DNA of 64,000 nucleotides from Burkholderiales bacterium (GTDB lineage Bacteria > Pseudomonadota > Gammaproteobacteria > Burkholderiales > Burkholderiaceae_C), in NCBI GenBank assembly GCA_028868995.1, contig JAGWTH010000011.1:1-64000 (forward strand), given 5' to 3'. Shown piece after piece: positions 36,314 through 46,967 of the stretch. Both the position numbers and the translations under genes were made by a program. Numbering within the stretch: position 1 is the first letter of the stretch; each line of letters opens with the position of its first letter. The notes under the pieces were generated by a model that saw only the letters and a list, made by a program, of their open reading frames with translations, was not told the origin of the DNA and ran no database searches.

Positions 36314-37201
36314 TCAGGCGCGCGCGGCGCGCGCCGGCCACAGCACCGAGGCGATGGCCACCATCATCAGCAGCACGGCCACGCCGTCCTGCCAGTGCAC
36401 CGTCTCGCCCAGCCAGAGCGCGCCGCTGAACACGCCCAGCACCGGGATCAGCATGACGCTGAGCGTGGAGGCCACCGGCGGCAGGCCGCGGGCGAGGGTG
36501 GTCCAGGCGGCGTGGGCGAAGCCGAAGATCAGCACCGCGTTGAACACGATGGCGCCGGTGGCGGCCGCACCGGGCAGGGTCCAGTCCGGCGCCTCGAACA
36601 CCCAGGCCAGCACCGCCATCAGGATGGCGGTCAGGACCGTCATCCAGAACGAGATGGCCAGCGCCGGCACCTCCATGCGCGTGCGGCGCAGCTCCTGCGT
36701 GCCCAGCGCCCAGAAGGCCGCGGCCACCAGGGCGAGCAGCACGCCGACCGGGCGGCCGGCCATGTGGGTCAGCTCGTGCCACAGCAGCAGCAGCACGCCC
36801 AGCGCCGCGGCGCCGACGCCGGTCCAGGCGCGCCGCCCCAGGGGCGAGGCGAAGAACAGCGCGCCCAGCGCCGCGGAGAAGATCGGCATGGTGTAGCCGA
36901 GGATGGCGGCGCGGCCGCTGGACAGCGTGCGCACCGCCAGGATGATGCACACGTGCCAGACGAACATGTTGGTCGCGGCCAGCCACAGCAGCTCGCGCCA
37001 GGCGGCGCGCGGGATGCGGAAGGGCACCTTCAGCAGCACCAGGCCCAGCGCCAGCACCGGCAGCCCCAGCCACATCGACAGGGCGCGGAAGGTCAGCGGC
37101 GGGTAGTGGCTCACCCCCAGCTTCATCACGGGCCAGTTGATGCCCCAGACGATCGTGAGGGCGACGAGGATGGCCAGCTGCTGGCGCGACAGGTGGTGCA
37201 T
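36314..37201 (-). CDS. EamA (DMT superfamily) transporter
   Basis: 295 residues, about ten helices in two EamA repeats: AILVALTIVWGINWPVMKLG, GYTMPIFSAALGALFF, AFWALGTQELRR and VMLIPVLGVFSGALWLGE. It ends convergently with the GT20 gene and is divergent from pyrF (42 bases between starts). CAGAAT lies 8 nt before the ATG. Exporter of unknown substrate. Confidence 0.85.
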   Translation of the reverse strand: MHHLSRQQLAILVALTIVWGINWPVMKLGVSHYPPLTFRALSMWLGLPVLALGLVLLKVPFRIPRAAWRELLWLAATNMFVWHVCIILAVRTLSSGRAAILGYTMPIFSAALGALFFASPLGRRAWTGVGAAALGVLLLLWHELTHMAGRPVGVLLALVAAAFWALGTQELRRTRMEVPALAISFWMTVLTAILMAVLAWVFEAPDWTLPGAAATGAIVFNAVLIFGFAHAAWTTLARGLPPVASTLSVMLIPVLGVFSGALWLGETVHWQDGVAVLLMMVAIASVLWPARAARA

Positions 37202-37231
37202 GGGACGGCATTCTGGCAGCAGCCCAGAACC

Positions 37232-37237
37232 TAGAAT
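37232..37237 (+). promoter_or_regulatory. -10-like TAGAAT 6 nt before pyrF
   Basis: TAGAAT, six bases (CCCGGC), ATG. It lies in the 42-bp divergent gap with the EamA gene. The spacing predicts a leaderless pyrF message. Confidence 0.48.
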
Positions 37238-37243
37238 CCCGGC

Positions 37244-38068
37244 ATGACTTTCCTCCAGATGCTCCAGGCGGCGCAGCAGCGCAACCGCTCCATGCTGTGC
37301 GTGGGGCTCGACCCGGAGCCCACGCGCTTTCCCGCCGGCCTGAAGGGCGATGCCTCGCGCATCTACGACTTCTGCGCCCGCATCGCCGACGCCACCGGCG
37401 ACCTGGCGCTCGCCTTCAAGCCGCAGATCGCCTACTTCGCCGCCCACCGGGCCGAGGGCCAGCTGGAGGACCTGATGCGGCACCTGCGGGCGAACTTCCC
37501 GCACGTGCCGGTGATCCTGGACGCCAAGCGCGGCGACATCGGCTCCACCGCGGAGCAGTACGCCAGGGAGGCTTTCGACCGCTACGGCGCCGACGCGGTG
37601 ACCCTGTCGCCTTTCATGGGCTTCGATTCGGTGCAGCCCTACCTGAAGTACCCGGACAAGGGCGCCTTCCTGCTGTGCCGCACCTCCAACCCGGGCGGCG
37701 ACGACCTGCAGAACCAGCGGCTCGCCTCGGTCGAGGGCCAGCCGCTGCTGTACGAGCACGTGGCGAAGCTGGCCCAGGGCCCGTGGAACCTCAACGGCCA
37801 GCTGGGCCTGGTGGTGGGCGCGACCTACCCGGCGGAGATCGAGCGCGTGCGCGCCCTGGCGCCGACGCTGCCGCTGCTGATCCCCGGCGTGGGTGCGCAG
37901 GGCGGCGACGCGGTGGCCACCGTGAAGGCCGGCTGGCGCGCGGACGGGCCGATCATCGTGAATTCCTCGCGCGCGATCCTCTATGCGTCGGCGGGCGACG
38001 ACTTCGCCGAGGCGGCGCGGCGCGAAGCCATGCGCACGCGCGAACTGCTGGAGGCGGCGAAGGGCTAG
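37244..38068 (+). CDS. pyrF: Orotidine 5'-phosphate decarboxylase (type 2)
   Basis: 274 residues. Last step of UMP synthesis. The longer type 2 form is shown by [25 protein letters not shown], the catalytic [15 protein letters not shown] near residue 95, [14 protein letters not shown] and [12 protein letters not shown]. Its stop codon shares bases with that of the convergent uvrA gene in a CTAG. Confidence 0.96.
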   Translation: MTFLQMLQAAQQRNRSMLCVGLDPEPTRFPAGLKGDASRIYDFCARIADATGDLALAFKPQIAYFAAHRAEGQLEDLMRHLRANFPHVPVILDAKRGDIGSTAEQYAREAFDRYGADAVTLSPFMGFDSVQPYLKYPDKGAFLLCRTSNPGGDDLQNQRLASVEGQPLLYEHVAKLAQGPWNLNGQLGLVVGATYPAEIERVRALAPTLPLLIPGVGAQGGDAVATVKAGWRADGPIIVNSSRAILYASAGDDFAEAARREAMRTRELLEAAKG

Positions 38069-40956
38069 CCCAGCAGCCGCTTCAGGTACCGCCCCGTGTG
38101 GCTGCCCGGGTGGGCCGCCACCTCCTCCGGCGTGCCCGCCACCACCACCTGGCCGCCGCCGTCGCCGCCTTCCGGGCCCATGTCGATCACCCAGTCGGCG
38201 GTCTTGATCACGTCCAGGTTGTGCTCGATGACGACGATGGTGTTGCCGGCGTCGCGCAGCTGGTGCAGCACCTTCAGCAGCAGGGCGATATCGGCGAAGT
38301 GCAGGCCGGTGGTGGGTTCGTCCAGGATGTACAGGGTGCGCCCGGTGTCGCGCTTGGACAGCTCCAGCGCCAGCTTCACCCGCTGCGCCTCGCCGCCGGA
38401 CAGCGTGGTGGCCGCCTGCCCCAGCTGGATGTAGGACAGGCCCACGTCCAGCAGCGTCTGCAGCTTGCGCGCGATCGCCGGCACCGGCTTGAGGAACTCG
38501 TAGGCATCCTCCACCGTCATTTCCAGGATCTGCGCGATGTTGCGGCCCTTCCACTGCACCTCCAGCGTCTCGCGGTTGTAGCGCTGGCCGCGGCAGACGT
38601 CGCAGGGCACGTACACGTCGGGCAGGAAGTGCATCTCCACCTTCACCACGCCGTCGCCCTGGCAGGCCTCGCAGCGGCCGCCGGCCACGTTGAAGGAGAA
38701 GCGGCCCGGGCCGTAGCCCCGCTCCTTGGCGGTCGCGGTCTCGGCCATCAGCTCGCGGATCGGGGTGAACAGGCCGGTGTAGGTGGCCGGGTTGCTGCGC
38801 GGCGTGCGGCCGATGGGCGACTGGTCGACGTTGATCACCTTGTCGAAGTGCTCGATGCCCTCGATCGCCTCGTGCGGCGCCGGCTCCTCGTGGGCGCGGT
38901 ACAGCTCGCGCGCCACCGCGGCATAGAGGGTGTCATTCACCAGCGTGGACTTGCCCGAGCCCGACACGCCGGTGACGCAGGTCAGCAGGCCCAACGGCAC
39001 GTCCACGGTCACGTTCTTCAGGTTGTTGCCGCTCGCGCCGACGATGCGGATCACCTGCGGGTCGACCTGGTCGGCGAGCCGGTGGCGCCGGGCCGGCACC
39101 GGGATCCGGAGCGTGCCGGCGAGGTAGCGGCCGGTGAGCGAATCGGGGTTGGCCACCACCTCGTCGGGCGTGCCCTGGGCCACCACCCGGCCGCCGTGGA
39201 TGCCCGCGCCCGGGCCCATGTCCACCACGTAGTCGGCCGCGCGCACCATGTCCTCGTCGTGTTCCACCACCAGCACGCTGTTGCCCAGGTCGCGCAGGTG
39301 CTGCAGGGTGCCGATCAGGCGGTCGTTGTCGCGCTGGTGCAGGCCGATGCTGGGCTCGTCCAGCACGTACATCACGCCGGTGAGGCCCGAGCCGATCTGC
39401 GAGGCGAGGCGGATGCGCTGGGCCTCGCCGCCGGACAGCGTCTCGGCGCTGCGGTCCAGGCTCAGGTAGGTCAGGCCCACGTCGTTGAGGAAGCGCAGCC
39501 GGTTGCCGATCTCGCGCACCACCTTGTCGGCGATCTCCGCCTTGGCGCCGCGCAGCTCCAGGTCCTCGAACCACTGCTTGCACTCGCGCAGCGTCAGGCG
39601 GCCGATCTCGAAGATGGCCTGGGCGTGGTCGCCCTCGCCCAGGCGCACGTGGCGGGCCTCGCTGCGCAGGCGCGTGCCCTCGCATTCGGGGCAGGGCTGC
39701 AGGCTGCGGTAGCGCGCCAGCTCCTCGCGCACCGTGGCCGAGTCGGTCTCGCGGTAGCGCCGCTCCATGTTGGGCAGGATCCCCTCCCAGGGGTGCTTCT
39801 TGCTGACCCTGCGGCCGGCGGACGGGCCCGACTCCAGCGAATACTGGAAGCGGACCTCCTCCTCGCCCGAGCCGTGCAGCAGGGCCTCGCGCACCGGCGC
39901 CGGCAAGGCCTCGAACGGCGTGTCCACGTCGAACCTGTAGTGCTTCGCCAGGCTCTCGACGAGGGCGAAGTAGTAGGGGTTTCGCCGGTCCCAGCCCTTG
40001 ATGGCCCCGCCGGCCAGCGACAGCTCGGGAAAGGCGACCACCCGCTGCGGGTCGAAGAACTCCATGGTCCCCAGCCCGTCGCAGCGGGGGCAGGCGCCCA
40101 CCGGCGAGTTGAAGGAGAACAGGCGCGGCTCCAGCTCCGCGATCGAGTAGTGGCACACGGGGCAGGCGAAGCGGGCGTTGAACAGGTGCTCGCGGCCCGT
40201 GTCCATCTCCACCGCCACCGCGCGGCCCTCGGCCAGGCGCAGCGCCGCCTCGAAGCTCTCGGCCAGCCGCTGCTGCACCTCGGGGCGCACCTTGAGGCGG
40301 TCGACCACCACGTCGATGTCGTGCTTCTCGGTCTTCTTCAGCCTGGGCAGGGCGTCGAACTCGAACACCTCGCCGCCCACGCGGAAGCGCACGTAACCCT
40401 GGCCCTGCATCTGCGCGAACAGTTCGCCGAACTCGCCCTTGCGGTCGCGCGCCACCGGCGCCAGCACCATGAGCCGCGTGTCCTCGGGCAGCGCCAGCAC
40501 GGCGTCCACCATCTGCGAGACCGTCTGCGCCTGCAGCGGGAGGCCGTGGGTGGGGCAGTAGGGCGTGCCGGCGCGGGCGAACAGCAGGCGCAGGTAGTCG
40601 TGGATCTCGGTGACGGTGCCGACGGTGGAGCGCGGGTTGTGGCTGGTGGCCTTCTGCTCGATGGAGATCGCCGGCGACAGGCCCTCGATCATGTCCACGT
40701 CCGGCTTGTCCATCAGCTGCAGGAACTGGCGCGCGTAGGCCGAAAGGCTTTCCACGTAGCGCCGCTGGCCCTCGGCGTAGAGGGTGTCGAAGGCGAGGCT
40801 GGACTTGCCCGAGCCGGACAGGCCGGTGATCACCACCAGCCGGTAGCGCGGCAGGTCCAGGTCGATGTTCTTGAGGTTGTGGGTGCGCGCCCCGCGCACG
40901 CTGATCCGCTGGCCCAGGGCCTCGTGCAGGTACTTGCCGTCGGTGCTGTCGTTCAA
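38065..40956 (-). CDS. uvrA: UvrABC excision nuclease subunit A
   Basis: About 963 residues. DNA damage-recognition ATPase. Two ABC modules: Walker [16 protein letters not shown] and [13 protein letters not shown], two signature motifs ([30 protein letters not shown]), and zinc modules CPVCHYS...CPRCDG and CEACQGDG...CDVCRGQ. There is no ATG near the expected N-terminus. The TTG at 40956, beginning [16 protein letters not shown], is proposed because a fair promoter lies 28 bases upstream; the open frame runs back to an ATG at 41154, but that extension covers the divergent promoter region. Confidence 0.95.
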   Translation of the reverse strand: MNDSTDGKYLHEALGQRISVRGARTHNLKNIDLDLPRYRLVVITGLSGSGKSSLAFDTLYAEGQRRYVESLSAYARQFLQLMDKPDVDMIEGLSPAISIEQKATSHNPRSTVGTVTEIHDYLRLLFARAGTPYCPTHGLPLQAQTVSQMVDAVLALPEDTRLMVLAPVARDRKGEFGELFAQMQGQGYVRFRVGGEVFEFDALPRLKKTEKHDIDVVVDRLKVRPEVQQRLAESFEAALRLAEGRAVAVEMDTGREHLFNARFACPVCHYSIAELEPRLFSFNSPVGACPRCDGLGTMEFFDPQRVVAFPELSLAGGAIKGWDRRNPYYFALVESLAKHYRFDVDTPFEALPAPVREALLHGSGEEEVRFQYSLESGPSAGRRVSKKHPWEGILPNMERRYRETDSATVREELARYRSLQPCPECEGTRLRSEARHVRLGEGDHAQAIFEIGRLTLRECKQWFEDLELRGAKAEIADKVVREIGNRLRFLNDVGLTYLSLDRSAETLSGGEAQRIRLASQIGSGLTGVMYVLDEPSIGLHQRDNDRLIGTLQHLRDLGNSVLVVEHDEDMVRAADYVVDMGPGAGIHGGRVVAQGTPDEVVANPDSLTGRYLAGTLRIPVPARRHRLADQVDPQVIRIVGASGNNLKNVTVDVPLGLLTCVTGVSGSGKSTLVNDTLYAAVARELYRAHEEPAPHEAIEGIEHFDKVINVDQSPIGRTPRSNPATYTGLFTPIRELMAETATAKERGYGPGRFSFNVAGGRCEACQGDGVVKVEMHFLPDVYVPCDVCRGQRYNRETLEVQWKGRNIAQILEMTVEDAYEFLKPVPAIARKLQTLLDVGLSYIQLGQAATTLSGGEAQRVKLALELSKRDTGRTLYILDEPTTGLHFADIALLLKVLHQLRDAGNTIVVIEHNLDVIKTADWVIDMGPEGGDGGGQVVVAGTPEEVAAHPGSHTGRYLKRLLG

Positions 40957-40984
40957 GGTGAGGGGTCGCCCGGGGAAACCCTCA

Positions 40985-41013
40985 ATGATAGGTCGGACGC
41001 GGCAGGCGTGCAG
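40985..41013 (-). promoter_or_regulatory. Candidate sigma-70 promoter of uvrA
   Basis: On the minus strand CTGCAC (41013-41008) is separated by 17 bases from TATCAT (40990-40985). The start point would leave about 20 bases before the proposed TTG. No LexA-type CTGT-N8-ACAG box was found nearby. Confidence 0.5.
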
Positions 41014-41080
41014 GCGCCCGGTCAGGCGAATGCCGCAGAATCGGGAGTTTGCGCCCCAGCGCCCACCTGAAGCTGCCAAC

Positions 41081-42325
41081 GTGACCGCCCCTGCACCTTC
41101 CTCCGCCAGCCGGATGACCCCGGTCGAGCGCCGCGCCAGCGCCTCGCTGGCCATGATTTACGCGGCCCGCATGCTGGGCTTCTTCCTGGTCCTGCCCGTG
41201 TTCGCCCTGGAGGCGGCCCGCCTGCCCGGGGGCGACAACCCCGCCCTGGTGGGCCTGGGCATGGGCATGTATGGCCTGACCCAGGGCCTGCTGCAGGTCG
41301 TCTTCGGCATCGCCTCGGACCACCTGGGCCGCAAGCCGGTGATCGTCGGCGGCCTGCTGGTGTTCGCCGGCGGCAGCTTCCTGGCCGCCTGGGCGCCCAC
41401 GGTGCACTGGCTGATCGTGGCGCGCGCGGTCCAGGGCGCGGGTGCCGTCTCCGCCGCCGTCACCGCGCTGCTGGCCGATCTCACGCGTGACGTCGTGCGC
41501 ACCAAGTCCATGGCGCTGGTGGGCGCGAGCATCGGCCTGACTTTCGCGGTGTCGCTCGTCCTGGCCCCGGTGCTGGATGCGCACATCGGTCTGCACGGCC
41601 TGTTCGTCGTCACCGGCCTGCTGGCGCTGGCCTGCATCGCCATGGTGGCCTGGTGGACGCCGGCGGCGCCGAAGCACCATGCCAACGTGCCGCGCGGCCG
41701 GCTGGGGGACGTCCTGCGCAACGCGCCGCTGCTGCGACTGGACGTCGGCGTGTTCGCGCTGCATGCCACGCAGACGGCGATGTGGTTCGCCATCCCCGCG
41801 CTGCTGGTGCAGGCCGGGCTGGCCAAGGCCCACCACTGGTGGGTCTACCTGCCGGCGGTGTTCGGCTCGTTCATCGTCATGGGCGGCGTGTTGTTCCCGC
41901 TGGAGCGCCGCGGCCACCTGCGCCCGGTGTTCCTGGCGGCCGTGGGCCTGATCCTCGCCGTGCAGCTGGGCTTCCTGGGGGTGGCGGCGCATCCGGGCGT
42001 CGCGGTGCTGGCCGTCCTGCTGTTCCTGTTCTTCTGCGGCTTCAACACCCTGGAGGCCACCCAGCCCAGCCTGGCGTCGCGCCTGGCGCCGCCGCAGGCC
42101 CGCGGCGCCGCCCTCGGTGTGTACAACACACTCCAATCCCTGGGATCTTTTACCGGTGGGGCGGTCGGCGGCTGGCTGACCAAGAGCGTTGGGATGTCCG
42201 GGCTGTTCGCCGCCTGCGCCGCGCTGATGCTGGTGTGGCTGGTCGTCGCGTGGCCCATGCAGGCGCCCCCGGCGCGGCAGGCGACGGCGGAGGAAGTGCT
42301 CGCCGACGAGGCCGAGGCCACATAA
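41081..42325 (+). CDS. MFS transporter, YajR-like
   Basis: 414 residues, twelve helices. Seen: [20 protein letters not shown], the loop 2-3 motif [39 protein letters not shown], and [20 protein letters not shown], typical of the YajR/DHA1 group that stands between uvrA and ssb in many Burkholderiales. The start may be GTG at 41081 or ATG at 41114; neither has a strong Shine-Dalgarno. Unlike YajR no C-terminal YAM domain is present. Substrate unknown. Confidence 0.88.
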   Translation: MTAPAPSSASRMTPVERRASASLAMIYAARMLGFFLVLPVFALEAARLPGGDNPALVGLGMGMYGLTQGLLQVVFGIASDHLGRKPVIVGGLLVFAGGSFLAAWAPTVHWLIVARAVQGAGAVSAAVTALLADLTRDVVRTKSMALVGASIGLTFAVSLVLAPVLDAHIGLHGLFVVTGLLALACIAMVAWWTPAAPKHHANVPRGRLGDVLRNAPLLRLDVGVFALHATQTAMWFAIPALLVQAGLAKAHHWWVYLPAVFGSFIVMGGVLFPLERRGHLRPVFLAAVGLILAVQLGFLGVAAHPGVAVLAVLLFLFFCGFNTLEATQPSLASRLAPPQARGAALGVYNTLQSLGSFTGGAVGGWLTKSVGMSGLFAACAALMLVWLVVAWPMQAPPARQATAEEVLADEAEAT

Positions 42326-42352
42326 TCGAGCCCAACCCGGAGAATTCCCACC

Positions 42353-42856
42353 ATGGCATCCGTCAACAAAGTCATCATCGTCGGCAACCTCGGGCGGGAC
42401 CCCGAGATGCGCACCTTCCCGAGCGGCGACCGGGTCGCCAACGTCACCATCGCCACCACCGACCGCTGGAAGGACAAGCAGAGCGGCGAGATGAAGGAGG
42501 CCACCGAGTGGCACCGCGTGGTGTTCAACGGCCGCCTGGCCGAGATCGCCGGCGAATACCTGCGCAAGGGCTCGCAGGTCTACGTGGAAGGCAGCCTGCG
42601 CACCCGCAAGTGGACCGACAAGGACGGCGTCGAGAAGTACACCACCGAGATCCGCGCCGACCAGATGCAGATGCTGGGCCGGCGCGAAGGCATGGGCGGA
42701 CCCTCGGGCGACGACGAGGGCGGCTACGACAGCGCCCCGCGCCGCTCCGCGCCCGCCGCCCGCGCCCTGGCGCCGGCCGCCCAGCGCTCCGGCGGAGGTG
42801 GCGCCGCGAAGCCCGCGTCGGGCTTCGACGACATGGACGACGACATCCCGTTTTGA
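42353..42856 (+). CDS. ssb: Single-stranded DNA-binding protein
   Basis: 167 residues. N-terminal OB fold ([51 protein letters not shown]), a Gly/Ala/Pro-rich linker of about 50 residues and the acidic protein-interaction tip [16 protein letters not shown] precedes the ATG. Its last 59 bases may be shared with the next reading frame. Confidence 0.97.
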   Translation: MASVNKVIIVGNLGRDPEMRTFPSGDRVANVTIATTDRWKDKQSGEMKEATEWHRVVFNGRLAEIAGEYLRKGSQVYVEGSLRTRKWTDKDGVEKYTTEIRADQMQMLGRREGMGGPSGDDEGGYDSAPRRSAPAARALAPAAQRSGGGGAAKPASGFDDMDDDIPF

Positions 42857-43313
42857 GGCCGGCACGGCGGACAGCGACACCTCCCGGCGCTGGCTGCCCG
42901 GCCGGCGCATCGCCGGCCACGGCGTGGCCAGCGGCCGCGCGGCCGACTCGCCCTACCCGGGCGGCACCATCGCACTGCAGTCGCCCTTCTTCGCGGCGCA
43001 GGGCATCGCGCTCGATGCCTACTTTCCCGGCACGCTGAACATCGACCTGGCGCCCCACCGGCCGCCGCTGCCGCGCCCGGTGTTCGACCGCCGGCTGCGC
43101 TGGTTCGGCGAGCTGGAGGAGCGGTTCCTGCTCACCCCGGTCGCCCTGCGTCACGCCGGGCGCATGCACCAAGGCCTCTGGTACCTGCCCGATCCCGCGA
43201 CCAAGCCGGCGCATTTCCAGCGGACCACCGTCGTGGAGCTGCTGCTGCCCTGGATCGCGGACCTGCCGCCCGACGCCCAGGTGGAAGTCGGGTTCCCGGC
43301 GACGGCCGCATGA
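42798..43313 (+). CDS. Riboflavin kinase-like (archaeal CTP-dependent type fold) protein, start uncertain
   Basis: Up to 171 residues; conserved sequence begins near 42900. The order [56 protein letters not shown] and [10 protein letters not shown] parallels archaeal CTP-dependent riboflavin kinase (glycine-rich start, P-x-GTLN metal/nucleotide motif, late EIIAP-like strand, final D-x-V strand). This is my reading by eye, not a search. Possible starts are GTG 42798, inside ssb, or GTG 42924. Its stop overlaps the next ATG by 4 bases. Bacteria normally use RibF, so the role here is open. Confidence 0.55.
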   Translation: MAPRSPRRASTTWTTTSRFEAGTADSDTSRRWLPGRRIAGHGVASGRAADSPYPGGTIALQSPFFAAQGIALDAYFPGTLNIDLAPHRPPLPRPVFDRRLRWFGELEERFLLTPVALRHAGRMHQGLWYLPDPATKPAHFQRTTVVELLLPWIADLPPDAQVEVGFPATAA

Positions 43314-44701
43314 ACGCCGCCGACCGCCGCCTGCGCATCGTGCCGCTGGTCGTGGCGTGCCCGATCTTCCTGCAGAACCTCGACACGTCCGTCATGGGCA
43401 CCGCGCTGCCGGCGATCGCGCACTCGCTGCACTCGGACGTCCTGCACCTGAACCTGGCGATCACCTCCTACCTGGTGAGCCTGGTGCTGTTCCTGCCCGC
43501 GAGCGCCTGGCTGGCCGAGCGCTTCGGCGCGCGCCGCGTGTTCTGCGCCGCGGTCCTGCTGTTCTCCGCCGCCTCGGCGCTGTGCGGCGCGGCCCATTCG
43601 CTGGGCGAACTGGTGGTGTTCCGCCTGCTGCAGGGCGTGGGCGGGGCGATGATGGTCCCGGTGGGCCGGCTGATCCTGCTGCAGACGGTGCCCGCCGCGC
43701 AGATGGTGGTGGCGATGGTGTGGTTCACGGTGCCGGGCGGGGTCGGGCGCCTGGTCGGGCCGCTGTTCGGCGGCGCGATCGTCACCGCGACCTCCTGGCG
43801 CTGGATCTTCCTGGTCAACGTCCCGTTCGGCCTGGCCGGCGTGCTGCTGGCGCTGCACTACATCGAGCCCGATGCGCCCCGCGGCGCCGGCGGCACGGCA
43901 CCGCTGGACCCCTGGGGCCTGGTCCTGCTGGCCGGTGCCCTGGGCGGCACGCTCGGCGCCCTGGAAATGATCGGCAAGGTGGCCCTGCCGTGGCCGGCGA
44001 TCCTGGCCGTCGGCTGCGCCGGCGTCGCCTGCCTGGGCGCCTACCTGCGGCGCAGCCGCGGCCAGGCCGAGCCGCAGATCGACTTCGGCATCCTGCGCTT
44101 CGACAGCTACCGGGCCGTGGTGGTGGGCGCCATGCCCCTTCGCATCGCCATCGGCGCGACGCCCTTTCTGCTGCCCCTGCTGTTCCAGCTGGGGTTCGGC
44201 CTGTCGCCGCTGCAATCGGGCTTCCTCACCCTGGCCTCCGCGCTCGGGTCGCTCACCACGCGCGGCTTCGTGCGCCACGCCGTGGAGCGCGTCGGCTACC
44301 GCGGCCTGCTGCTGGTCTCCGGCGTGCTTACCAGCCTGTTCTACGCGGTCTACATGACCTTCACCGCGACCACGCCCCACTGGGTGATCTTCTCGGTGCT
44401 GCTGCTGGCGGGCAGCTCCAATTCGCTCACGCTGGTCACGCTGCTCACCGTGGGCTACAGCGACATCCCGCGCAAGCGCATGGGCCACGCCACGGCGCTG
44501 GCTTCCATGGGGCAGCAGCTGTCGATCACGCTGGGCGTGGTGCTCGCCGCCTCCCTGGTGGAGCTGACCCACGCCTTCCGCGGCGGGGCGCCGGGGCAGC
44601 TCGCGGCGCTGGATTTCCGCGTCGCCTTCCTGGCGATCGCGCTCATGCCGGTGATTTCCACCCTGGGATTCTCCCGCCTCAAGGGGGAGCTGGGGGCTTG
44701 A
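43310..44701 (+). CDS. DHA2-type MFS multidrug/metabolite exporter
   Basis: 463 residues, about 13-14 helices. EmrB/QacA group: FLQNLDTSVMGTALPAIAHS (motif D region), WLAERFGARRVFCAAVLLF, RLLQGVGGAMMVPVGRLIL (motif C-like) and GGAIVTATSWRWIFLVNVPF. It starts inside the stop codon of the riboflavin-kinase-like gene (ATGA). No EmrA-type adaptor is adjacent, so a single-membrane exporter is likely. Confidence 0.9.
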   Translation: MNAADRRLRIVPLVVACPIFLQNLDTSVMGTALPAIAHSLHSDVLHLNLAITSYLVSLVLFLPASAWLAERFGARRVFCAAVLLFSAASALCGAAHSLGELVVFRLLQGVGGAMMVPVGRLILLQTVPAAQMVVAMVWFTVPGGVGRLVGPLFGGAIVTATSWRWIFLVNVPFGLAGVLLALHYIEPDAPRGAGGTAPLDPWGLVLLAGALGGTLGALEMIGKVALPWPAILAVGCAGVACLGAYLRRSRGQAEPQIDFGILRFDSYRAVVVGAMPLRIAIGATPFLLPLLFQLGFGLSPLQSGFLTLASALGSLTTRGFVRHAVERVGYRGLLLVSGVLTSLFYAVYMTFTATTPHWVIFSVLLLAGSSNSLTLVTLLTVGYSDIPRKRMGHATALASMGQQLSITLGVVLAASLVELTHAFRGGAPGQLAALDFRVAFLAIALMPVISTLGFSRLKGELGA

Positions 44702-44738
44702 GGACCGGGGTCGATGGGTGGCCTCCAGCCGCGGCGGC

Positions 44739-45887
44739 TCAGGCGGCCGCGGCGGCGGGGACCGGCGCCGGCACCGCCGCGGCGATCACGCCGCCGCCCA
44801 GGCAGATGTCGCCGTCGTAGAGCACGGCGGACTGGCCCGGGGTGACGGCCCACTGCGTTTCCTGGAAGTCGAGGCGGAAGCCGGCCTCGCTGCGCGCGAA
44901 GGTGCAGGGCGCGTCGGACTGGCGGTAGCGCGTCTTGGCCGCATAGGCGCCGGGTGCGGGCGGCTCGCCGGCGATCCAGCTCACGTCGTCGGCCTCCAGC
45001 GCGGACGACAGCAGCCAGGGGTGGTCGTGGCCCTGCACCACCCACAGCGTGTTCTTCGCGATGTCCTTGCGCGCCACGAACCACGGCGCATGCTCGCCGC
45101 CACCGCGCTGCGCGCCCTTGTCCTTCACGCCGCCGATGCCCAGCCCCTGGCGCTGGCCCAGCGTGTAGAAGGACAGCCCCTGGTGCTGGCCGATCACGCG
45201 GCCGCGCGGGTCCTTGATGGGGCCAGGCTCCTGGCGGATGTAGCGGTTGAGGAACTCGCGGAACGGCCGCTCGCCGATGAAGCAGATGCCGGTGGAGTCC
45301 TTCTTCTTCGCGTTGGGCAGGCCGATCTGCTCGGCGATCTGCCGCACCGTGGTCTTGCGCAGCTCGCCCACCGGAAACAGCGTCTTCGCCAGCTGCTCCT
45401 GGTTCAGCCGGTGCAGGAAGTAGCTCTGGTCTTTGCTGTCGTCCAGGCCCTTGAGCAATTCGAAGCGCGACCGGTTGCCGCCCAGGTCACGCTCGCGCAC
45501 CCGCGCGTAGTGGCCGGTGGCGATCTTCTCGGCCCCCAGGCGCATGGCGTGGTCGAGGAAGGCCTTGAACTTGATCTCGGCGTTGCACAGCACGTCCGGG
45601 TTGGGCGTGCGGCCGGCCTGGTACTCGCGCAGGAACTCGGCGAACACCCGGTCCTTGTATTCGGCGGCGAAGTTGACGTGCTCGATCTCGATGCCGATCA
45701 CGTCGGCGACGCTGGCGGCGTCGACGAAGTCCTCATTGGAGGAGCAGTATTCGCTGTCGTCGTCGTCCTCCCAGTTCTTCATGAAGATGCCGACGACCTC
45801 GTAGCCCTGCTTCTTGAGCAGCCACGCGCTGACCGCGGAGTCCACGCCTCCGCTGAGACCGACGACGACACGGGGCTTGCTGGCCAT
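44739..45887 (-). CDS. mnmA: tRNA-specific 2-thiouridylase MnmA
   Basis: 382 residues. Makes 2-thiouridine at position 34 of tRNAs. Seen: the PP-loop [29 protein letters not shown], catalytic Cys in [13 protein letters not shown], second catalytic Cys in [13 protein letters not shown], and the C-terminal barrel with [18 protein letters not shown] lies 6 nt before the ATG and no Shine-Dalgarno is seen. The nudix gene that normally adjoins mnmA is 6.3 kb away. Confidence 0.96.
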   Translation of the reverse strand: MASKPRVVVGLSGGVDSAVSAWLLKKQGYEVVGIFMKNWEDDDDSEYCSSNEDFVDAASVADVIGIEIEHVNFAAEYKDRVFAEFLREYQAGRTPNPDVLCNAEIKFKAFLDHAMRLGAEKIATGHYARVRERDLGGNRSRFELLKGLDDSKDQSYFLHRLNQEQLAKTLFPVGELRKTTVRQIAEQIGLPNAKKKDSTGICFIGERPFREFLNRYIRQEPGPIKDPRGRVIGQHQGLSFYTLGQRQGLGIGGVKDKGAQRGGGEHAPWFVARKDIAKNTLWVVQGHDHPWLLSSALEADDVSWIAGEPPAPGAYAAKTRYRQSDAPCTFARSEAGFRLDFQETQWAVTPGQSAVLYDGDICLGGGVIAAAVPAPVPAAAAA

Positions 45888-45893
45888 GGGGCG

Positions 45894-45899
45894 ATTATC
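45894..45899 (-). promoter_or_regulatory. -10-like GATAAT 6 nt before mnmA
   Basis: On the minus strand GATAAT, six bases (CGCCCC), ATG: the clearest example of the leaderless-type spacing. The nudix gene at 52758 has the same hexamer and spacing. Confidence 0.5.
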
Positions 45900-45972
45900 C
45901 CAGCCCGGCCGGGGGTGGCACGGGCACTGGCCCGGATGCACCCGCCGCCGCGGCCCGGTTAATCTCCCGGCC

Positions 45973-46908
45973 ATGGAACTGCGTCAGCTGCGCTACTTCG
46001 CCCGGGTCGTCGAACTCGGTTCCATGAGCCGCGCGGCCCTGGAGCTGGGCGTGGTGCAGTCGGCGCTCAGCCAGCAGATCAGCCGGCTGGAGGGCGAGCT
46101 GTCCACCCGCCTGCTCCAGCGCAGCGCCAAGGGGGTCACGCCCACCGAGGCGGGCCTGGCCTTCTTCCGCGAGGCGCAGCTCGCCCTGCGTCACGCCGAC
46201 GAGGCCCGGCGGGCGGCGCAGCAGTCGCGCCTGTCCGGCAGCGTCAGCGTCGGGCTGGCGCCGACCACGGCCTCGGTGCTGGGGCTGCCGCTGATGCGGG
46301 CCCTGCGCGAGCGCTATCCCGAGGTGCGGCTGCACATGGTCGAAAGCCTGTCGGGACACCTCGCCACCCTGCTCAATGCGCGCCAGCTGGACCTGGCGGT
46401 GCTGTTCGACACCCACCCGGCGCGGCGCTGGAGCGTGACGCCGCTGGTGGAGGAAAAGCTGTTCCTGATCCAGTCGCGCCGCAGCGCCCGGGCGCTGCCC
46501 GCGACCCTGCGCCTGCGCGACCTGCGGGGCTTGCCGCTGATCCTGCCCAGCGCCGGCCACGGGCTGCGCAGCACCCTGGACGCGGTGTTCGCGCGCATGC
46601 GCGTCAAGCCCGACATCACGACCGAGATCGACTCGCTCACCATGCTGATGGACGCGGTGGACGCGGGCCTGGGCGCCACCATCCAGCCCTGGGCGGCGCT
46701 CGGGCACTTCGCCGACGCGCAGGAGCGCTTCCTGCTGTCCGAGATCGCCGACCCCCAGGCCGTGCGCCTGAACTCGCTGTGCAGCCTGTCGGACGACGAG
46801 CTGTCGCCGGCGGCGCTGGGCGTGCGCGTGGCGCTGGCCGCCTGCGCCCGCGAGCTGGTGGAGGCGGGGCGCTGGGGCGGGGCGCGCCTCACCCATCTGG
46901 GATCGTGA
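45973..46908 (+). CDS. LysR-type regulator, probable TcuR/Nac-like
   Basis: 311 residues. N-terminal helix-turn-helix ([38 protein letters not shown]) and a periplasmic-binding-like effector domain. It precedes tcuA on the same strand by 59 bases, the position of TcuR in the tricarballylate system, so it probably activates tcuAB. A T-N11-A site was not located with confidence. Divergent from mnmA (85 bases). Confidence 0.87.
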   Translation: MELRQLRYFARVVELGSMSRAALELGVVQSALSQQISRLEGELSTRLLQRSAKGVTPTEAGLAFFREAQLALRHADEARRAAQQSRLSGSVSVGLAPTTASVLGLPLMRALRERYPEVRLHMVESLSGHLATLLNARQLDLAVLFDTHPARRWSVTPLVEEKLFLIQSRRSARALPATLRLRDLRGLPLILPSAGHGLRSTLDAVFARMRVKPDITTEIDSLTMLMDAVDAGLGATIQPWAALGHFADAQERFLLSEIADPQAVRLNSLCSLSDDELSPAALGVRVALAACARELVEAGRWGGARLTHLGS

Positions 46909-46967
46909 TACCCCCTTGAGGGACGCAGGCTTCCCGCGACGGGCCGGCCGCACCAGAATCTCGGTCC

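Noticed and set aside
37297-41070. 1257-codon plus-strand open frame over pyrF and antisense to uvrA
   Set aside because: uvrA and pyrF have full family motifs; the shadow frame has none and is rich in His/Arg/Leu.
40957-41154. N-terminal extension of UvrA to an ATG at 41154
   Set aside because: It would cover the divergent promoter region and the start of the MFS gene and has no counterpart in known UvrA proteins.
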